Assembly: GCA_002189035.1 (NCBI GenBank)
Contig: NEEC01000011.1
Location: forward strand, 2,232,001 to 2,296,000
DNA: 64,000 bases
Reading direction: 5' to 3'
Source of the DNA: Utricularia gibba
Taxonomy: Eukaryota > Streptophyta > Magnoliopsida > Lamiales > Lentibulariaceae
The notes under the pieces are model-generated. The model was not told the origin of the DNA. It did not search any database and worked only from the letters and a program-made list of their open reading frames with translations. This document shows positions 62,070 to 64,000 of this stretch, one piece after another (the first letter of the stretch is position 1; each line of letters opens with the position of its first letter). A program made the translations under genes and the position numbers.

Positions 62070-62586
62070 ATCTAGTGACCTCTTGGAAACTTGGTCACTA
62101 GTAAAATATGTATGAAAAGCTCAGCAAGCAATCCCAAAAGATGCAGGTGATTGATTATCTGTAAATGGAACCTAGAAGCAGGAACAGGGAAACAGAAGAA
62201 AATATGAGGTCAGGTGTCATGGTCTATCATTGAAATGAAATACACACTTGCTCCTGATTCAATGATAGAGAATATATTGACTTATAAAAAACAAAGAGGG
62301 TTTGGGTGTGAAACCCATCTTTGACTGAGAAAGCCAACGAATGCGACTGAAAATCAACAAAATCGATGACAAGAATGGTAGTCAAAAGTTCATCATTCCA
62401 ACTGTTTGATCATTATCATCATGCCCAGAAGAATCCTAATCAAATTTAGCCAACAAAAAAGGAAATCCAAAGAAACCCATCAAGGAGACACGAATCAATT
62501 CGCAGAATCCTGAAAAACGAAGAAAGAGCGAGGCCGAAGAGGAGTACCTTTAGATCTGTGGATCCATAGGAATCAACACCAAGTGG

Positions 62587-63261
62587 TTAAAGGGGAGAAA
62601 AGCAAGCTTTAAAGTGGGGTCTTCTGGTATACTTCTTGGTTGATGGTGGGCACCGGCCGATAAGTGATTCGGTACTGCAAAAGAGAAAAAAGGACAAAAA
62701 CCGAAAGGGTGAATACAAGAGCGTCAATTCAGGGAGAGGATAAAGATTTATAGGAGGAATTACTGTTACTATGAAGAAACAGGTGTATGAGATTCCCACA
62801 TCTGGAACTTCCAGCAGACAAAATCCATTAAAGCCAACAAGGGAGCGCTTCAGGCCAGCTGAGCAAGGACCAGTACGGGCTCCACTTCCTGTGGGTAAAA
62901 ATTCATGAACCGAATCCCAACCAATCCCCAGTACACTCAACCACACAATTATGTAAACCCCGCAGCCAGAGAGAAGGTCGCTTAGATCTTCAAAGCAAGA
63001 ACTTAAAGAACTGGGACAGACCATTATTGACACACCATAACTTCCGGTATAAACTTTGAAGAAATCACAGGGAATGAAGATGGCCATCCAGAATACAAGA
63101 AAATGCCCAAAAAGATCGGATCTTGAGACAACCACCCATCCATTATCTGCACACAATGCCGATCTACAACAAGTACACCGTTTCACAGACGGTCCTTCAC
63201 AACCGCGATCAAAAAGATCAGTGCAAAACGAGTTCATCGCTAACCTCTGTTCCCCCTCCAT
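62587..63261 (-). CDS. 224-codon ORF upstream of the PP2C gene, doubtful
   Basis: The longest unexplained minus ORF in the window. It is Cys/Phe-rich with several hydrophobic stretches (FLVFWMAIFIPCDF, SYTCFFIVTVIPP) and shows no motif I recognise. It overlaps the expected 5' exon and promoter of the clade D PP2C gene and ends about 40 bases from the leader-intron donor, so it is probably an accidental ORF in untranslated DNA. Confidence 0.2.
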   Translation of the reverse strand: MEGEQRLAMNSFCTDLFDRGCEGPSVKRCTCCRSALCADNGWVVVSRSDLFGHFLVFWMAIFIPCDFFKVYTGSYGVSIMVCPSSLSSCFEDLSDLLSGCGVYIIVWLSVLGIGWDSVHEFLPTGSGARTGPCSAGLKRSLVGFNGFCLLEVPDVGISYTCFFIVTVIPPINLYPLPELTLLYSPFRFLSFFLFCSTESLIGRCPPSTKKYTRRPHFKACFSPL

Positions 63262-64000
63262 CCTCAGAACTAGTTCTAACCCCCCATCACACCCATACTA
63301 AATCCATGATCATCCTCTAAATTACTGCGGAAACTTGTCATCAGCAACTAAGCTCGCATTGATGAAGATGGAGTGGCATTATATTACATCCTATTAGAGC
63401 AAATAAAAATATTACTATAAGGCAACAAATCTAATGTAAACATTAGGAATTTAAAACAAAAGTATTCAAAAAAACTTCCATTCAACATCGGAAAATCGCT
63501 CATAATAAAGCATAGATTAAAATCGACAAAATCGTAATTAAATTACCATTGAATCGTTTTTAAATCATGATTAGCCTTCTCTTATGAAACTATTTTGTGG
63601 TTCTAGTGCAATTTCAACCACATTATGGTCCAAAAGTTTGAAATTAATGCCGTAAAATCGAAGAATAATTATATTATAATCTCTAATATAGAACAAGATC
63701 GATCATTTGTATTGTAATCTTTATTTTAGAGCCCGATGTGGGACTCCCAACCGTTCATTTTCTGGATGGTCCATAACCAACCAGTTTGGCCACCGGAAGG
63801 AATACTTAGTAGCTCTTGCATTTCCTGTGCCAAACAAAACTTCAATGGGGCTTTGTAAAAGAACAGTGGCTGTTGGGTGTCAGCAATCTTGCTGATAGAA
63901 ATCCAAGCATTCTAGTTGTTACAGAATGAAATGTAGACTATTCTGGGAGGAAGCTTCAAAGGAACAGGGAGCAGAGTTACCCCAACAGAGGTAACAAGTT
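63262..64000. other. Right edge, no gene recognised
   Basis: AT-rich to about 63700. The last 300 bases are of more mixed composition and may belong to the 3' UTR or an intron of a gene beyond the window, but no conserved reading frame was recognised on either strand. Confidence 0.4.

Overview
The window is nuclear DNA of a flowering plant. Evidence: short GT-AG introns with AT-rich interiors, TATA-type promoters, leader introns in 5' UTRs, and plant-only families (LOB-domain factor, beta-expansin, TANGLED, type I formin, RLCK-VII kinase, STY46-type kinase, SMT2 sterol methyltransferase, plant organellar DNA polymerase). I cannot place it below angiosperm level from sequence alone. About sixteen recognisable protein genes sit in 64 kb. 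Exons were placed by reading frame continuity plus splice signals, and for every gene the exon lengths were checked to keep phase.

Layout. 0-2 kb: 5' end of a clade E PP2C gene that runs off the left edge. 2.3-5.6 kb: unidentified fragments and a decayed copy of the splicing factor STA1/PRP6. 5.9-9.2 kb: a beta-expansin and an RMA-type ER RING E3 ligase, both minus. 10-14.4 kb: a frame-disrupted small membrane protein, a LOB-domain gene and an unidentified remnant. 14.9-19.3 kb: organellar DNA polymerase (13 exons). 20.7-22.3 kb: five-repeat polyubiquitin. 22.7-24.3 kb: a decayed BET3/TRAPPC3 copy and a small conserved gene. 25.9-29.7 kb: ATG18f-type autophagy protein. 30.2-34.3 kb: kinesin-14 (ATK1 type, 17 exons). 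35.1-38.3 kb: type I formin. 38.5-41.3 kb: divergent histone H2A and TANGLED. 41.7-44.7 kb: RLCK-VII kinase and C2H2 zinc-finger repressor, convergent. 45.4-46.6 kb: decayed DSK2 copy. 49.1-55.1 kb: STY46-type kinase and SMT2. 56.2-62.1 kb: V-ATPase subunit B and clade D PP2C, both minus. 62.6-64 kb: nothing secure.

There is no operon-like logic, but 30-41 kb holds four consecutive genes tied to cell division or cytoskeleton (spindle kinesin, formin, histone H2A, TANGLED), and the H2A/TAN1 divergent promoter carries histone-octamer and MSA-core motifs. The most consequential observation for anyone using this sequence is technical: six single-base losses, all in short G/C runs, break the frames of four genes, three of which (polyubiquitin, formin, V-ATPase B) are otherwise fully intact. 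This looks like consensus error and should be checked before calling any of them pseudogenes. By contrast the STA1, BET3 and DSK2 copies carry many different lesions and are genuine pseudogenes. Three introns use GC rather than GT donors. I found no mobile element with recognisable coding capacity, no tRNA or rRNA gene, and no evidence for an undescribed multi-gene system.
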